Below are positions 9,084 to 18,727 of a stretch of 64,000 nucleotides of DNA, piece after piece (position 1 is the first letter of the stretch; every line of letters starts with the position of its first letter). The notes beneath the pieces were generated by a model. That model had not been told where the DNA came from, searched no databases, and worked only from the letters and a program-made list of their open reading frames with translations. Source of the DNA: Chryseobacterium sp. JUb7 (GTDB lineage Bacteria > Bacteroidota > Bacteroidia > Flavobacteriales > Weeksellaceae); NCBI RefSeq assembly GCF_024806495.1, contig NZ_JANUFF010000001.1, positions 310,001-374,000 of the forward strand, written 5' to 3'. The translations under genes were made by a program, and so were the position numbers.

Positions 9084-9671
9084 TTATGCCCGTTCACGTA
9101 CAGGCTTGCTGATTCCTAAGTTTTCATTAACATGTAAATTCGGATAATTCATCAGTTTTGACACAAAATCAGCAATACTTTTTCTGGAAATGGCTGAGCC
9201 GCTCTCCGGACTTCCTTTTATTGTGGTTTCGTAATCAATTTCATCAGCATGAGTAAACCAGTCGGGCCTCAAAATAGTATAGTCAAGTCCTGAATTTTCA
9301 ATAATATCAGCCAGTTTTCGGTAAGGAACCAGCACAGGTCTCAACGGGACAGTATAAATTCCGATCGAGCTGATGGCGATGATACGCTTCACTTTTTCTT
9401 CCCGCATCGCTTTTACAATATTATTTCCCATGATCTGAAGATCTCCATCGAGATTTATATACACAATATCCTGATTTTTTACGGCATTTTTCACTTCTTT
9501 ATAATTCAGGGCATCACCTTCAATCACTTCACAACGATCTGAAAGGTCTTTTGAAAGCCTGTTTTTGTTTCTCACAAATAAAGTGAGCTGTATGTTTTCT
9601 AAAGGTTTTACCGCTTCGATCACATATTGGGCAAGGCTCCCGGTGGCCCCCATAATAAGTATTTTTTTCAT
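9084..9671 (-). CDS. NAD(P)H-binding NmrA-like/atypical SDR
   Basis: A 195-residue Rossmann-fold protein beginning MKKILIMGATGSLAQYVIEAV, which carries the GxxGxxG dinucleotide motif GATGSLA at residues 8-14. The segments RIIAISSIGIY and LDYTILRPDWFT are typical of the atypical SDR a5/NmrA-like group, which binds NAD(P)H and often acts as a flavin/quinone reductase or redox sensor. No classical YxxxK pair is apparent. It begins 8 bases after the stop of the upstream aldo/keto reductase, so the two are co-transcribed. Confidence 0.85.
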   Translation of the reverse strand: MKKILIMGATGSLAQYVIEAVKPLENIQLTLFVRNKNRLSKDLSDRCEVIEGDALNYKEVKNAVKNQDIVYINLDGDLQIMGNNIVKAMREEKVKRIIAISSIGIYTVPLRPVLVPYRKLADIIENSGLDYTILRPDWFTHADEIDYETTIKGSPESGSAISRKSIADFVSKLMNYPNLHVNENLGISKPVRERA

Positions 9672-9679
9672 TTAAAATT

Positions 9680-10720
<1,041 letters not shown>

Positions 10721-10786
10721 TCATATGATAACATCTTACTCATTCTCACACTGCAAATTTCAGAAGATAAAATAAGGATGGGTTTA

Positions 10787-10827
10787 TACAGATTACTGTA
10801 TTTGTTACCAAAATTACAGATCCGGAT
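10787..10827. promoter_or_regulatory. Candidate operator in the AKR/AraC divergent region
   Basis: The interval between the divergent genes contains TACAG-N4-CTGTA (10787-10800), a repeat of TACAGAT (10787-10793 and 10815-10821) and the palindrome ATCCGGAT (10820-10827). Repeats like these in an AraC-flanked promoter region are reasonable operator candidates; binding is not shown. Confidence 0.35.
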
Positions 10828-10858
10828 TTGATCATGATTTTCAGCACCTTATAATGTG

Positions 10859-10866
10859 TAACTTTG
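10859..10866 (+). promoter_or_regulatory. -7 promoter box of the AraC gene
   Basis: TAACTTTG matches TAnnTTTG. It lies 20 bases before the ATG at 10887 but overlaps the upstream ATG of the same frame at 10854. This argues that the internal ATG at 10887 is the true start. Confidence 0.5.
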
Positions 10867-10886
10867 TGATTGTAAATTGGCAGATA

Positions 10887-11783
10887 ATGGAAAAGATTGC
10901 AAAAATAGACAGTGTAGACATTTATAATAAATTGCGTGGAGTGGAAACGTTACATCCTTTAATCAGTATTATTGATATGTCTAAAGCGAAAGCAATGCCT
11001 GCTCAGACATTGAATTTTGGAGTTTATGCTGTTTTTTTGAAAGAGCTGAAATGTGGCGAATTGAAATATGGCAGAAATTATTATGATTATCAGGAAGGGA
11101 CACTTGTTTTTATCTCTCCGGGGCAAGTAGTCGGTGTACAGCCGAATGTTACAAAGTTTGAACCGAAAGGATGGGGTCTTATTTTCCATGCTGACCTGAT
11201 CAAGGGGACTCTGCTTGGAAAACACATCCAGGAATATTCTTTCTTTTCTTATGAATCTCACGAAGCACTCCATCTTTCGGAGAAGGAGCGACAGATTGTG
11301 ATGGACTGTTTTGAAAAAATTCAGGAAGAGCTGAAACAGAATGTTGATAAGCACAGCAAAACCCTGATCGCTTCTAATTTAGAATTGTTTCTGAATTATT
11401 GCACCCGCTTTTACGATCGTCAGTTTATTACAAGAGATAATGTCAATAAAGATATATTGGTACGTTTTGAAAACCTTTTAAGTGAATATTTTTCTTCAGA
11501 TAAACCTCAGACCATCGGATTGCCTTCTGTTGCGTGGTGTGCAGAAGAAATGAGCTTGTCGGCCAATTATTTTGGAGATTTAATAAAAAAAGAAACCGGA
11601 ATATCGCCTCAGGAATATATTCAGTCTGCCGTGATCAACATAGCGAAGGACAAAATTTTTGATATTGATCTTTCCATCAGTGAGATTGCCTATAATTTAG
11701 GTTTTAAATATCCACAGCATTTTACGAGACTCTTCAAGAAAAAAGTCGGTATGTCTCCTATGGAATATCGAAATATAAACTGA
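10887..11783 (+). CDS. AraC-family transcriptional regulator
   Basis: A regulator of about 298 residues (MEKIAKIDSVDIYNKLRG) with an N-terminal AraC-binding cupin half (LVFISPGQVVGV) and a C-terminal double HTH ending in LSISEIAYNLGFKYPQHFTRLF. The frame opens at 10854, but the promoter box at 10859-10866 favours the second Met. It is transcribed away from the AKR-NmrA reductase operon, which it probably controls. This type (helix-turn-helix plus nearby AKR/SDR genes) commonly responds to electrophiles or aromatic compounds, but no effector can be read here. Confidence 0.9.
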   Translation: MEKIAKIDSVDIYNKLRGVETLHPLISIIDMSKAKAMPAQTLNFGVYAVFLKELKCGELKYGRNYYDYQEGTLVFISPGQVVGVQPNVTKFEPKGWGLIFHADLIKGTLLGKHIQEYSFFSYESHEALHLSEKERQIVMDCFEKIQEELKQNVDKHSKTLIASNLELFLNYCTRFYDRQFITRDNVNKDILVRFENLLSEYFSSDKPQTIGLPSVAWCAEEMSLSANYFGDLIKKETGISPQEYIQSAVINIAKDKIFDIDLSISEIAYNLGFKYPQHFTRLFKKKVGMSPMEYRNIN

Positions 11784-11786
11784 TAA

Positions 11787-11817
11787 AAATAGACTAGTTT
11801 TAAAAATCAGTCTATTT
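11787..11817 (+). terminator. Probable terminator after the AraC gene
   Basis: AAATAGACT/AGTCTATTT (11787-11795, 11809-11817) forms a 9-bp stem a few bases past the stop codon. Only a short T-tract follows, so termination strength is uncertain. Confidence 0.5.
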
Positions 11818-11843
11818 CAACCCGTTATGTATTTTAATTTGTT

Positions 11844-11891
11844 TTCGTTACTTCGAGTAGATTTTTGAAAAAAAATCGTATCGAGAAGTTT
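11844..11891. repeat. REP-like intergenic repeat, copy 1
   Basis: The sequence from TTCGTTACTTCGAGTAG to ATCGTATCGAGAAGTTT is an imperfect dyad that recurs at 18728-18774 in the same orientation and at 18880-18924 inverted. It lies between a + gene and a - gene end, a typical place for REP elements. Confidence 0.7.
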
Positions 11892-12007
11892 GTCATTTTG
11901 AAGATGAATCTTTTCTTGATCTATTTTTTCTTCACTTTGTTACAAAAAACACTCAACCCGACGAATCTAATCCCAAAATTTCGCAAAATGCACAACGGGT
12001 TATATCA

Positions 12008-12925
12008 TTATTTTTTCAGCCAGGATTGATTATGTTTATTCTCAGATCGCTTGTTTCCGTTGTCAATATTGTAGGCAAAACCTACTCCGAGAGTCTGTTT
12101 AAGCTGAGTTCTGCGGATCTGGTTATGATCATACAAAAGATCCAGAGTGATGTTGGTGGAAATAAATTTATTGATCTTCATATTTAAAATTCCACCATAG
12201 GCTAGGACTAGTCTTTCGGGATGATCCAGATAATTAGAAAATACTGACCCTGTATTGGTAAGGGTAATATTATCCATAATTTTAAGCTTATACATGGCAG
12301 TTCCCAGAAAACCAAACTGGAATAAAGAAGAATCGCCGTCATTTTTTAAACCGTAACTTCCTGCGTACTGAAGTTCATCATCCAGTACAAATGTTACTCT
12401 GGCATTGGCTGGTCGTAAGGTAACCGTAAGTTTATCATGAGGTCGATAAGTAACACCTACTCCTGCATTAAGATAGCCGGGAGCCATAAAGTTTGATATT
12501 TTTTTGGCTTCAGGATTGTTCCCGTCCTCATATCCGGGAGCAAACTGCGTCTGTAGCCCTACACCACCGGAAATATACCAATGCTTCACAAATTCTCTAC
12601 CATAATTGGTGGAAACATTAATAACATCCTGTGTTTTTCTGGTTCCTACTCCTTTGGTATTGTTTTGTCCGTAACCTAGAATGATAATATTTTCCCACAG
12701 GTCTTTTCCTTTTTCATAAGTCATATTATAATTGACTCCCGCAAGCCAGCCAACATTATTGGCTCCACCGCCAACCCAGTTGGAAAAAGCAGCCTGATTA
12801 AGCATCAGCGTATTTTGTCCCTGAATACTCCAGGCCTTTACAGTATCAGTTACCGGTGTATTATTTTCCTGTGCAAAGGCATACATTCCCAAAAAAACGG
12901 AAATGGGTAATAAAATTTTCTTCAT
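12008..12925 (-). CDS. DUF3078 domain-containing secreted/outer-membrane protein
   Basis: A protein of about 305 residues with an N-terminal signal peptide (MKKILLPISVFLGMYAFAQ). The body matches the DUF3078 pattern: QNTLMLNQAAFSNWVGGGAN followed by repeated amphipathic strands, suggesting an outer-membrane beta-barrel. The function is unknown in the family. The frame opens at 12946, but a minus-strand -7 box (TATTTTTG, 12946-12953) lies 21 bases before the ATG at 12925 and covers the upstream ATG, so 12925 is chosen. It is monocistronic. Confidence 0.85.
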   Translation of the reverse strand: MKKILLPISVFLGMYAFAQENNTPVTDTVKAWSIQGQNTLMLNQAAFSNWVGGGANNVGWLAGVNYNMTYEKGKDLWENIIILGYGQNNTKGVGTRKTQDVINVSTNYGREFVKHWYISGGVGLQTQFAPGYEDGNNPEAKKISNFMAPGYLNAGVGVTYRPHDKLTVTLRPANARVTFVLDDELQYAGSYGLKNDGDSSLFQFGFLGTAMYKLKIMDNITLTNTGSVFSNYLDHPERLVLAYGGILNMKINKFISTNITLDLLYDHNQIRRTQLKQTLGVGFAYNIDNGNKRSENKHNQSWLKK

Positions 12926-12945
12926 ATTGTTAAGATTTGATACCA

Positions 12946-12953
12946 CAAAAATA
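12946..12953 (-). promoter_or_regulatory. -7 promoter box of the DUF3078 gene
   Basis: Read on the minus strand this is TATTTTTG, a perfect TAnnTTTG match, 21 bases before the chosen start. The rest of 12954-13261 is very AT-rich and holds nothing else recognisable. Confidence 0.5.
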
Positions 12954-13261
12954 TAAATATAATTTCTGTTAAAAAATATTAAATGAACTTAAAGTAACTT
13001 AAAATTGAGATATTTTTTTATTAAAAATACAATTTGAAATATTTTTTAAAGGTAATCTATTTATAAAGTTTACTAATCTGAATATTTTTTTGAAAAATAT
13101 AGATTTCTGGTTTTTATTTTCATATTTCTTCATAAAAAAGCGATGATAATTTTTATATTTTCAGCTAAAAAATATTATTTTTTCTAATTTCCATTCTGTT
13201 CAAGAATAATCAATTTTATAAACAATAGTTGTTACGGTCTGAATTTTGCTGCTTTTTAAGT

Positions 13262-13546
13262 ATGAAAACGACGAAAGATATACCCGAAATTTCTGGAAAG
13301 AAAGTCGTAACCTCTTATGGCATTTTTCCTGCTATTCTCCGAAATGTTTCTTCGGTAGTAGGCTTTTTAAAGAATAATGACCCTGAGAAAAACAGGATAT
13401 ACGATTCTTCAGAAAGGAATATTGAATCTGACACTGACCCGGAACCTCAAAACGTTCAAAAAGCATTAAAATATGCAGCCATAGGCTGTTTAGGATTAAT
13501 TGCTTTGGGGCTTTTTACTTCTTCGAGAAGTATAAACGCGGGATAA
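13262..13546 (+). CDS. Small hypothetical protein with C-terminal hydrophobic segment
   Basis: A protein of about 94 residues that I do not recognise. It starts MKTTKDIPEISGKKVVTSYG and has a charged middle rich in Asp/Glu. A single hydrophobic segment near the C-terminus (AAIGCLGLIALGLFTS) could be a tail anchor. The frame opens at 13229, but the 11 extra residues are cysteine-rich and look like translated leader. A strong terminator follows, so it is probably a real independent gene. Confidence 0.6.
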   Translation: MKTTKDIPEISGKKVVTSYGIFPAILRNVSSVVGFLKNNDPEKNRIYDSSERNIESDTDPEPQNVQKALKYAAIGCLGLIALGLFTSSRSINAG

Positions 13547-13568
13547 GAATAACCAATACAATAAAAAA

Positions 13569-13597
13569 CGATGCGGATATATTATCCGCATTTTTGC
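13569..13597 (+). terminator. Terminator after the small hypothetical gene
   Basis: A 9-bp stem ATGCGGATA/TATCCGCAT (13571-13579, 13583-13591) with a 3-base loop and a T5 tail. Confidence 0.8.
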
Positions 13598-13647
13598 GCT
13601 AAAAACTGAAGCAAATTAAACATTTATTATATTGATTTTATAAATTA

Positions 13648-13757
13648 TTATCATGTATTATGTTTTACATAATGATAATTTGTTATATTTGCGGATCGAA
13701 ATAATTTTTTTTCATCATTTGTGTTTTTTTAGGCTCCTTCGGGAGCCTTTTTCATTT
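13648..13757 (+). ncRNA. Candidate small RNA: orphan promoter plus terminator with no ORF
   Basis: A perfect -7 box TATATTTG (13684-13691) is followed about 40 bases later by a textbook terminator: AGGCTCC, a TTCG tetraloop and GGAGCCT (13731-13748), then TTTTTC. No reading frame fits between them, so any transcript would be about 60-65 nt. Just upstream of the -7 box, TTATCAT/ATGATAA (13648-13654, 13672-13678) with inner TTATG/CATAA forms a dyad that could be an operator. No RNA family was recognised. The terminator does not suit the minus-strand DUF421 gene, because the T-run lies on the plus strand. Confidence 0.4.
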
Positions 13758-13758
13758 T

Positions 13759-14466
13759 TTATGTAACCCTTTTTTTATTGCTTGCGGGAATCCATTCTTC
13801 TTTGTTACACTTTCTGCATTTATCGGCTTTTCCTGTCTTTTTTTCCTCAGTATGTCCACAAAACGTACATGAATAATATCCGTTATTATCGATATATTTT
13901 GAGGCATTGGTTAAGGAGTCCGGCATAATAGGCAGTCCGTATTTTACATTTTCATTTTCATAAAAAAATACACTTATTTCTCCGGAAATCTCCTCTATTG
14001 CTTTTTCTATTTGGCCTAAATGTGAAACACCTTTCAATCTTAATTCTGCAAAAAACTCATCACTCCCAAGATTTTCTTTTTTAAAATTGTCTATTGAAAA
14101 CTCCCCTTCTTCTACCAGACAAATTGATTTTCCCTCTACCAGTTTTTCAAATACTTTACTCTTACCGATACAATACGTTACTATTGTATATAAAAGAATG
14201 ATTACAATAAAAACAATAATAGACGAAACAATTCCCACATCTTTATTAAACATGGGGTCTCCTGCAGCCGAACCCAGACCAATGATAACTACCAGCTCGA
14301 AAATTGAAAGCTGCTTTACTCCTCTTTTTCCTAAAATTCTCAGCCCAATAATAATGGCTAAAAACATAATTGCCGTACGCAAAATGATTTCCAGAATGAA
14401 TGACCATTCTTCATGTCCCATCAGCAATTCTTTCCAATCGATTTTTAATAGAAAAACGGATATCAT
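13759..14466 (-). CDS. DUF421 (YetF-like) membrane protein with C-terminal zinc ribbon
   Basis: A 235-residue inner-membrane protein. Three hydrophobic helices (about residues 24-42, 52-68 and 78-100) precede the soluble DUF421 domain (RILGKRGVKQLSIFELVVII at 43-62 is the family hallmark). After residue 195 there is an extra tail with two CxxC knuckles (Cys200/203 and Cys217/220), as in a rubredoxin-like zinc ribbon, which ordinary YetF proteins lack. YetF-type proteins are linked to spore/envelope stress in Firmicutes, but the role here is unknown. An alternative start is Met16. It is transcribed alone. Confidence 0.85.
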   Translation of the reverse strand: MISVFLLKIDWKELLMGHEEWSFILEIILRTAIMFLAIIIGLRILGKRGVKQLSIFELVVIIGLGSAAGDPMFNKDVGIVSSIIVFIVIILLYTIVTYCIGKSKVFEKLVEGKSICLVEEGEFSIDNFKKENLGSDEFFAELRLKGVSHLGQIEKAIEEISGEISVFFYENENVKYGLPIMPDSLTNASKYIDNNGYYSCTFCGHTEEKKTGKADKCRKCNKEEWIPASNKKRVT

Positions 14467-14852
14467 ATAATGTATTTAAAGCATGAAATTCAAAAAATAA
14501 GCCAATAAGCATGAATTTTTTAACTTCAGCATGCCCTGTTTATTTTCAAAAAAATAAACATTTGAAAATAAATCAAATATTCGTGATTTGTATTGCTTGT
14601 TTTTGTAAATTTAAACTATGTAAATCTTTAATAATTAAAAGATTAAAATTCAGTCTCAATTCTAGTATATACAGAAAACATTATTTTTATTTGAAATCAT
14701 AGATTAAATGTGAGAATCCCCAATCTTTTTTGGGGATCCTTATTTTAAAATAAGTCTTTTCCAAATCTATTATTTTGTCGTTTCAGATTAAATTTTTGTC
14801 AAAATTAAATAAATTAACAAGCTTAATTTTGCTTGAAAAATAATTTCAAGTT
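14467..14852. other. Intergenic region with one hairpin and a promoter
   Basis: An AT-rich gap between divergent genes. It contains a hairpin ATCCCCA/TGGGGAT (14716-14722, 14731-14737) followed by TTATTTT, which would terminate plus-strand transcripts. A -7 box TAATTTTG (14824-14831) lies 22 bases before the CynX-type gene. A plus-strand open frame at 14511-14702 has biased, Lys/Ile/Phe-rich composition and is not called. Confidence 0.5.
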
Positions 14853-16061
14853 ATGATAAAGGACGAATCGAAGAAAAAAACTCCTTATATTTTATTGATC
14901 ATCAATATATTGGTTGTCATTTTAGTCTCCTGTAACCTGCGGTCGCCCATTATTTCCGTAGCGCCTGTTTTAAGTGATATACGGGAAGCTTTAGGACTTG
15001 ATAATTTTCAAAGCAGCCTACTGACGTCTATTCCGTTGTTTATGTTTGCTAGCTGTTCGGTACTGGTGAGCCGGTTTTCAAATAAAGTAAGTATCAATCG
15101 GTTTCTTCTTTATTCGGTTATTATTTTAAGTTTCGGACTGTTTTTACGCGTTCTGGGATCAGTGTACACGTTATTTTTAGGATCAGTTTTTATCGGATTG
15201 GGGATTTGTATCGGGAATGTTATTACTCCGGGATATGTAAAAAGTAATTTCCCAAAACAAATAGGTTTGATGACCGGTATTTTTGCTGTTGCCATGAATC
15301 TTACAGCAGCTTTGGCATCCGGATTCAGTGTCAGCATCAGTAAATGGTCTGGTTACGGATGGCGGGGGTCATTAGGGATCTGGCTGGTGATTGCTTTACT
15401 GGCTTTTATTGTGATCGTTATTGAAATAATATTTAATAAAAAGAGAGCTTCTGTCCAGATCAATGCTGTAGAGGCAGTATCAAATTTTAATATGTTTAAA
15501 TCTGCTCAGGCCTGGAACATCAGTGCTTTTATGGGCTTGCAGTCATTGTTTTATTATTGTCTGGTAACCTGGCTTCCTGCTGTACTTACGGATTTTCATA
15601 TGCAGAATACTGATACGGGATGGGTTCTTTTTGTTATTCAGATGACGATGATCCCGGTGACTTTCTGTTGTCCGATTATTGCCAGTAAAATGAAAAATCA
15701 GAAATTAATGGTCGTTTTTATTTGTGCATTAATGCTGATCAGTACTTTAATGTTTGCCTGGATGGGCGCACACTGGATTTATTTTAATGCAATACTGATA
15801 GGACTTTCCAACGGCTTATCTTTCAGCCTTTCTATATTGTTCTTTTCTTTGAGAACGAAATCAACGGCACACGCGATTAAAATTTCAGGGATGGCACAGT
15901 CGGTCGGCTATATGATCGCGGCATTCGGACCTCCCGTTTTTGGAAAATTGCACGATTGGGATATTTCATGGAAATGTTCTTTTTATTTTTTGAGCTTTTC
16001 TGTGATTTTAATGTTTTATTTCGGCATGAAAGCGGCTCGAAATAAGCATGTTGAAGATTAA
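14853..16061 (+). CDS. MFS transporter, CynX/NimT family
   Basis: A 402-residue inner-membrane transporter with about 12 helices. SCNLRSPIISVAPVLSDI at the first helix and SGYGWRGSLGIW mid-protein are hallmarks of the CynX/NimT (cyanate/2-nitroimidazole) subfamily. It has its own -7 box at 14824-14831 and its own terminator, so it appears monocistronic. It precedes the siderophore receptor by about 400 bases. A link to iron is not supported by sequence. Confidence 0.88.
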   Translation: MIKDESKKKTPYILLIINILVVILVSCNLRSPIISVAPVLSDIREALGLDNFQSSLLTSIPLFMFASCSVLVSRFSNKVSINRFLLYSVIILSFGLFLRVLGSVYTLFLGSVFIGLGICIGNVITPGYVKSNFPKQIGLMTGIFAVAMNLTAALASGFSVSISKWSGYGWRGSLGIWLVIALLAFIVIVIEIIFNKKRASVQINAVEAVSNFNMFKSAQAWNISAFMGLQSLFYYCLVTWLPAVLTDFHMQNTDTGWVLFVIQMTMIPVTFCCPIIASKMKNQKLMVVFICALMLISTLMFAWMGAHWIYFNAILIGLSNGLSFSLSILFFSLRTKSTAHAIKISGMAQSVGYMIAAFGPPVFGKLHDWDISWKCSFYFLSFSVILMFYFGMKAARNKHVED

Positions 16062-16086
16062 AATAACAACTCACATAAAATTACTT

Positions 16087-16117
16087 AATCCTCTGTTTAC
16101 AAAGAGGATTTTTTTGT
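16087..16117 (+). terminator. Terminator after the CynX-type gene
   Basis: AATCCTCT/AGAGGATT (16087-16094, 16103-16110) with an 8-base loop is followed by six T's and TGTTTT. Confidence 0.8.
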
Positions 16118-16394
16118 TTTTCAATCATGATTTAAATCGATATATTTTTTGTGAAAAAGATAAAATAACCAGGCTTACTTTCATTTTTGGGGATTTCCAA
16201 AGCGATTTTTTTCTTCTTTTTGATCCTGAAATTAATCCGTCAGTGTTATTTTTTTGTTAATTTTCATGAACTATCCCAACTTGATTTTATCAATTTGAGA
16301 CAGCCTTTTTTTATTAACAGTAATAGGTTAATCGATTGCATTTGCTTATTAACAAAGGGTTAATTATCGTTAAATTCACTTTAAATTGACTTAT

Positions 16395-16441
16395 ATGATA
16401 AAAATCATGATGAGATTTATTTAAAGATTCATTTATATTTG
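16395..16441 (+). promoter_or_regulatory. Promoter and possible iron-responsive dyad for the siderophore receptor
   Basis: A -7 box TATATTTG (16434-16441) lies 30 bases before the receptor ATG. About 26 bases upstream of it, ATGAT-AAAA-ATCAT (16395-16408) is a perfect dyad whose ATGATA..ATCAT core resembles Fur-type half-sites. Fur control is an inference from the gene's function. The remainder of 16118-16394 is AT-rich with no other feature. Confidence 0.4.
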
Positions 16442-16470
16442 AACTCATTATTTTTAATTATTCTAAATAA

Positions 16471-18702
16471 ATGAAAAAGCAATATGCACTTTCAATTTTA
16501 ATGCTGACATCTTTAGCATCTACTCTATCCGCTCAGACTGAACAGGACAGTACCAAAACAAACCGTATCAGTGAAATTATTATGGTTTCTTCACGTTCTC
16601 CGAAGCAGATCAGCGATATTCCGGGAACAGTTTGGGTCATCAGTGATCAGGAACTTCAGAGCCAGATCAGAGGGGGCGCAGGATTGAAAGAAGTGTTGGG
16701 AAATATGATTCCGGGGTTTGACTTTGGAAATCAGGGGCGAACCAATTATGCCCAAAATATGCGTGGCAGAAATGTTCTGGTGATGATCAATGGGATTTCT
16801 CTGAACAGTACCAGAGCGACAAGCCGGCAATTTGATGCCATTGATCCTTTTAATATCGGAAGAATCGAGGTTCTGTCAGGTGCTTCTTCCATTTACGGAG
16901 GAGATTCTACAGGAGGAATCATCAATATCATCACAAAAAAACCGAAGTCCAATAAGTTGGCTTTTGAAACATCGGTGGGCTTAAAGTCAGGGTTTCACAA
17001 AGATGATTTAGATAAAAGAATTGCCCAATCCATCGAAGGCGGAAATGATAAAGTGAAATTCAGACTGGGAGCTGCTTTTACTCAAAATGAAGGCGCTTTT
17101 GATGCCAAGGGAAATCAGATTATTACCGATGTGAAGCAGGCAGACTTTCAATATAACCGATCGATTGATCTATTAGGTGGAATCAGCGCAAAATTAGCTA
17201 CAAATCAAGATTTAAATGTTGATTTACAGTATTATAATTCAAAAGTCAGAAATAAAAAATGGCTTTCGTTTGGACAGAATTTTGTAGGATTCACAACAAA
17301 AAATCCAGACTTAATCAATGTTTTAGACGGTGCAGATTCGGATGTTGTTCCAAGAACAGAACGTTTTATGGCCAATCTTCAGTACAATGCGCGAAATATC
17401 TGGGGCGGACAAAACCTTATTTTACAGGCATACGGGAGGCGTGAAGAAGTGGATTTTGGGGCCTCTTTCGCAGAAGTTCCTAAACCTCCTGCAGGAATTG
17501 TGCTTCCCGTTTTCCTTTCTTCGGCAAGAGGAAATACGAATGCGTACGGAGCAAAACTGGTCTTAAATAAAAAATGGAATTCCTTCAATTTTACCTATGG
17601 AATAGATGGTGATCTTGAAAATTTCACAGGCGATCAGGCTATTTTTAATCCTCAGATCAGTGCTGAATCAGGGGGACTGATAAATCGTACAGATACTTTT
17701 GTAGGAAGATATCCGGACACGAAAACTTCTACACTTGCCGGTTTTATTCAGGCAGATTGGAATATTACTGATAAATTAACTCTTTCAGGAGGTGTGCGTC
17801 AGCAGTTTATCAATGTCAAACTGGATGATTTCGTTGGGTTTAAAGAACAGGTGTATATGCACTTCGGATACGGAAATTCTGCAGATGCTGTAACAGGCGG
17901 GAAAAATAATTACGATGTTACCCTGTTAAACGCGAGTTTGCTTTATAAATTTACTCCGTCCTGGCAGACATGGTTCAATTTTTCTCAGGGATTTGCGGTT
18001 CCTGATGCCGCAAAGTCGTATGGTTTCGGGAAATATCAACTGGATAACAACCGATGGAATTTGCTAAACAGCATGAATATCGCAGAACAGCCTTTAAGTG
18101 GAATCAAAACAGATCAGATGGAATTGGGTTTCAGACATAACAGGACTTCTGATTCAGGATTCTATGCTCAGGGATCAGTATTTTATGCGCTTTCCAATAA
18201 AACATTAAAAATTGACAACGCAGCTTTTACCATTTCTTTATTAGATCAAAAATTAAGAAACTACGGTTTTGAAGGGGCTTTAGGCTATAGATTCGCTCAG
18301 GGATTAGAATTGGGAGGAAATGTTTTATTAATGGAATCTGAAACCGAAACAGTAGATAAAGGCTGGCAAAATCAATCGGTTTACACCACCAATCCATCAA
18401 AATTTATGGTGTATACAGGCTGGAACGCCAAACAGTTTTCATTAAGACTTCAAATGCAGAATTCTATGAATTATACTGATTTGGCAGATATGAAAATCTC
18501 GGGATATACCCTATTCGATTTAGTGGGAGATGTTAAATTGAACAAAGGAACCATTAATTTCGGAGTACAGAATATCTTTAACAAACAATACACGACTATT
18601 TGGGGACAACGCTCTGTATTTTTCTACGGAGCACCTCAAAAAGCCTTTGCTTATCAAGGGCGGGGAACTACATTTTCTGTAGGGTACACCATAACTTATT
18701 AA
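16471..18702 (+). CDS. TonB-dependent siderophore receptor
   Basis: A 743-residue outer-membrane receptor with signal peptide (MKKQYALSILMLTSLASTLSAQ). A plug domain occupies about residues 35-160 (VSSRSPKQISDIPGTVWVIS; IEVLSGASSIYGGDSTGGI). A beta-barrel follows, ending in an aromatic residue (FSVGYTITY) as barrel-assembly signals do. It resembles ferric hydroxamate/carboxylate receptors of the RhtA/alcaligin type. It is the first gene of the siderophore locus and most likely imports the ferric form of the siderophore made by the next genes. Fe control is expected. Confidence 0.93.
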   Translation: MKKQYALSILMLTSLASTLSAQTEQDSTKTNRISEIIMVSSRSPKQISDIPGTVWVISDQELQSQIRGGAGLKEVLGNMIPGFDFGNQGRTNYAQNMRGRNVLVMINGISLNSTRATSRQFDAIDPFNIGRIEVLSGASSIYGGDSTGGIINIITKKPKSNKLAFETSVGLKSGFHKDDLDKRIAQSIEGGNDKVKFRLGAAFTQNEGAFDAKGNQIITDVKQADFQYNRSIDLLGGISAKLATNQDLNVDLQYYNSKVRNKKWLSFGQNFVGFTTKNPDLINVLDGADSDVVPRTERFMANLQYNARNIWGGQNLILQAYGRREEVDFGASFAEVPKPPAGIVLPVFLSSARGNTNAYGAKLVLNKKWNSFNFTYGIDGDLENFTGDQAIFNPQISAESGGLINRTDTFVGRYPDTKTSTLAGFIQADWNITDKLTLSGGVRQQFINVKLDDFVGFKEQVYMHFGYGNSADAVTGGKNNYDVTLLNASLLYKFTPSWQTWFNFSQGFAVPDAAKSYGFGKYQLDNNRWNLLNSMNIAEQPLSGIKTDQMELGFRHNRTSDSGFYAQGSVFYALSNKTLKIDNAAFTISLLDQKLRNYGFEGALGYRFAQGLELGGNVLLMESETETVDKGWQNQSVYTTNPSKFMVYTGWNAKQFSLRLQMQNSMNYTDLADMKISGYTLFDLVGDVKLNKGTINFGVQNIFNKQYTTIWGQRSVFFYGAPQKAFAYQGRGTTFSVGYTITY

Positions 18703-18727
18703 TTATTTAAAATAAAAAATTGAAACA

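Noticed and set aside
14511..14702. Plus-strand open frame of 63 codons in an AT-rich gap
   Set aside because: Lys/Ile/Phe-rich translation typical of AT-rich non-coding DNA; no family match.
16048..16260. Open frame overlapping the CynX gene end
   Set aside because: Covers the terminator at 16087-16117 and has an unnatural composition.
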